Source: Defluviicoccus sp.
GTDB lineage: Bacteria > Pseudomonadota > Alphaproteobacteria > MPNO01
Assembly (NCBI GenBank): GCA_028820945.1
Contig: JAPPHW010000078.1
Location: 1 to 5,721 of the forward strand
Direction: 5' to 3'
Length of the DNA: 5,721 nucleotides
The notes beneath the pieces were generated by a model, which was given only the letters and a program-made list of their open reading frames with translations, was not told where the DNA came from and searched no databases. Shown one piece after another: positions 5,721 to 5,721 of this stretch. A program made the position numbers and the translations under genes. Position 1 is the stretch's first letter; each line of letters starts with the position of its first letter.

Positions 5721-5721
5721 G

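Overview
This is a high-GC window with tightly packed genes, short intergenic gaps and a one-base start/stop overlap. Protein content and codon use suggest an alphaproteobacterium, possibly Rhodospirillales-like. That placement is inference from overall resemblance; no rRNA or taxonomic marker is present.

Layout. (1) Positions 2-1803, plus strand: the 3' part of a crotonase (enoyl-CoA hydratase-family) gene, overlapping by one base a complete acyl-CoA dehydrogenase gene. (2) Positions 1827-2327, minus strand: a two-gene unit made of an AbrB/MazE-type DNA-binding protein followed by a 73-residue protein with one predicted membrane helix and a heptad-repeat tail. (3) Positions 2328-2468: a 141-base divergent intergenic region with candidate back-to-back promoters and two short dyads. 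(4) Positions 2469-4142, plus strand: a complete AMP-forming acyl-CoA synthetase that closely resembles 2-aminobenzoate (anthranilate)/benzoate-CoA ligases. (5) Positions 4228-5028, plus strand: an unrecognised exported protein. (6) Positions 5025-5720, minus strand: the C-terminal part of an HdrB-like (Fe-S)-binding CCG-domain protein, running off the right edge and converging on the exported-protein gene at a shared CTAG.

How the genes fit together. The crotonase, acyl-CoA dehydrogenase and aryl-CoA ligase resemble sets found in aerobic 2-aminobenzoyl-CoA (abm-type) degradation clusters. There the ligase activates anthranilate with CoA, a monooxygenase/reductase (not in this window) dearomatises the ring, and beta-oxidation-like enzymes process the products. 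The crotonase lacks both classical catalytic glutamates, so it may perform a step other than simple hydration. The minus-strand AbrB/membrane-protein pair interrupts the catabolic genes and resembles a toxin-antitoxin-style insertion, but it has no recognisable toxin. The window holds no RNA gene, CRISPR array or insertion sequence that I can see, and no gene-free stretch longer than 300 bases.
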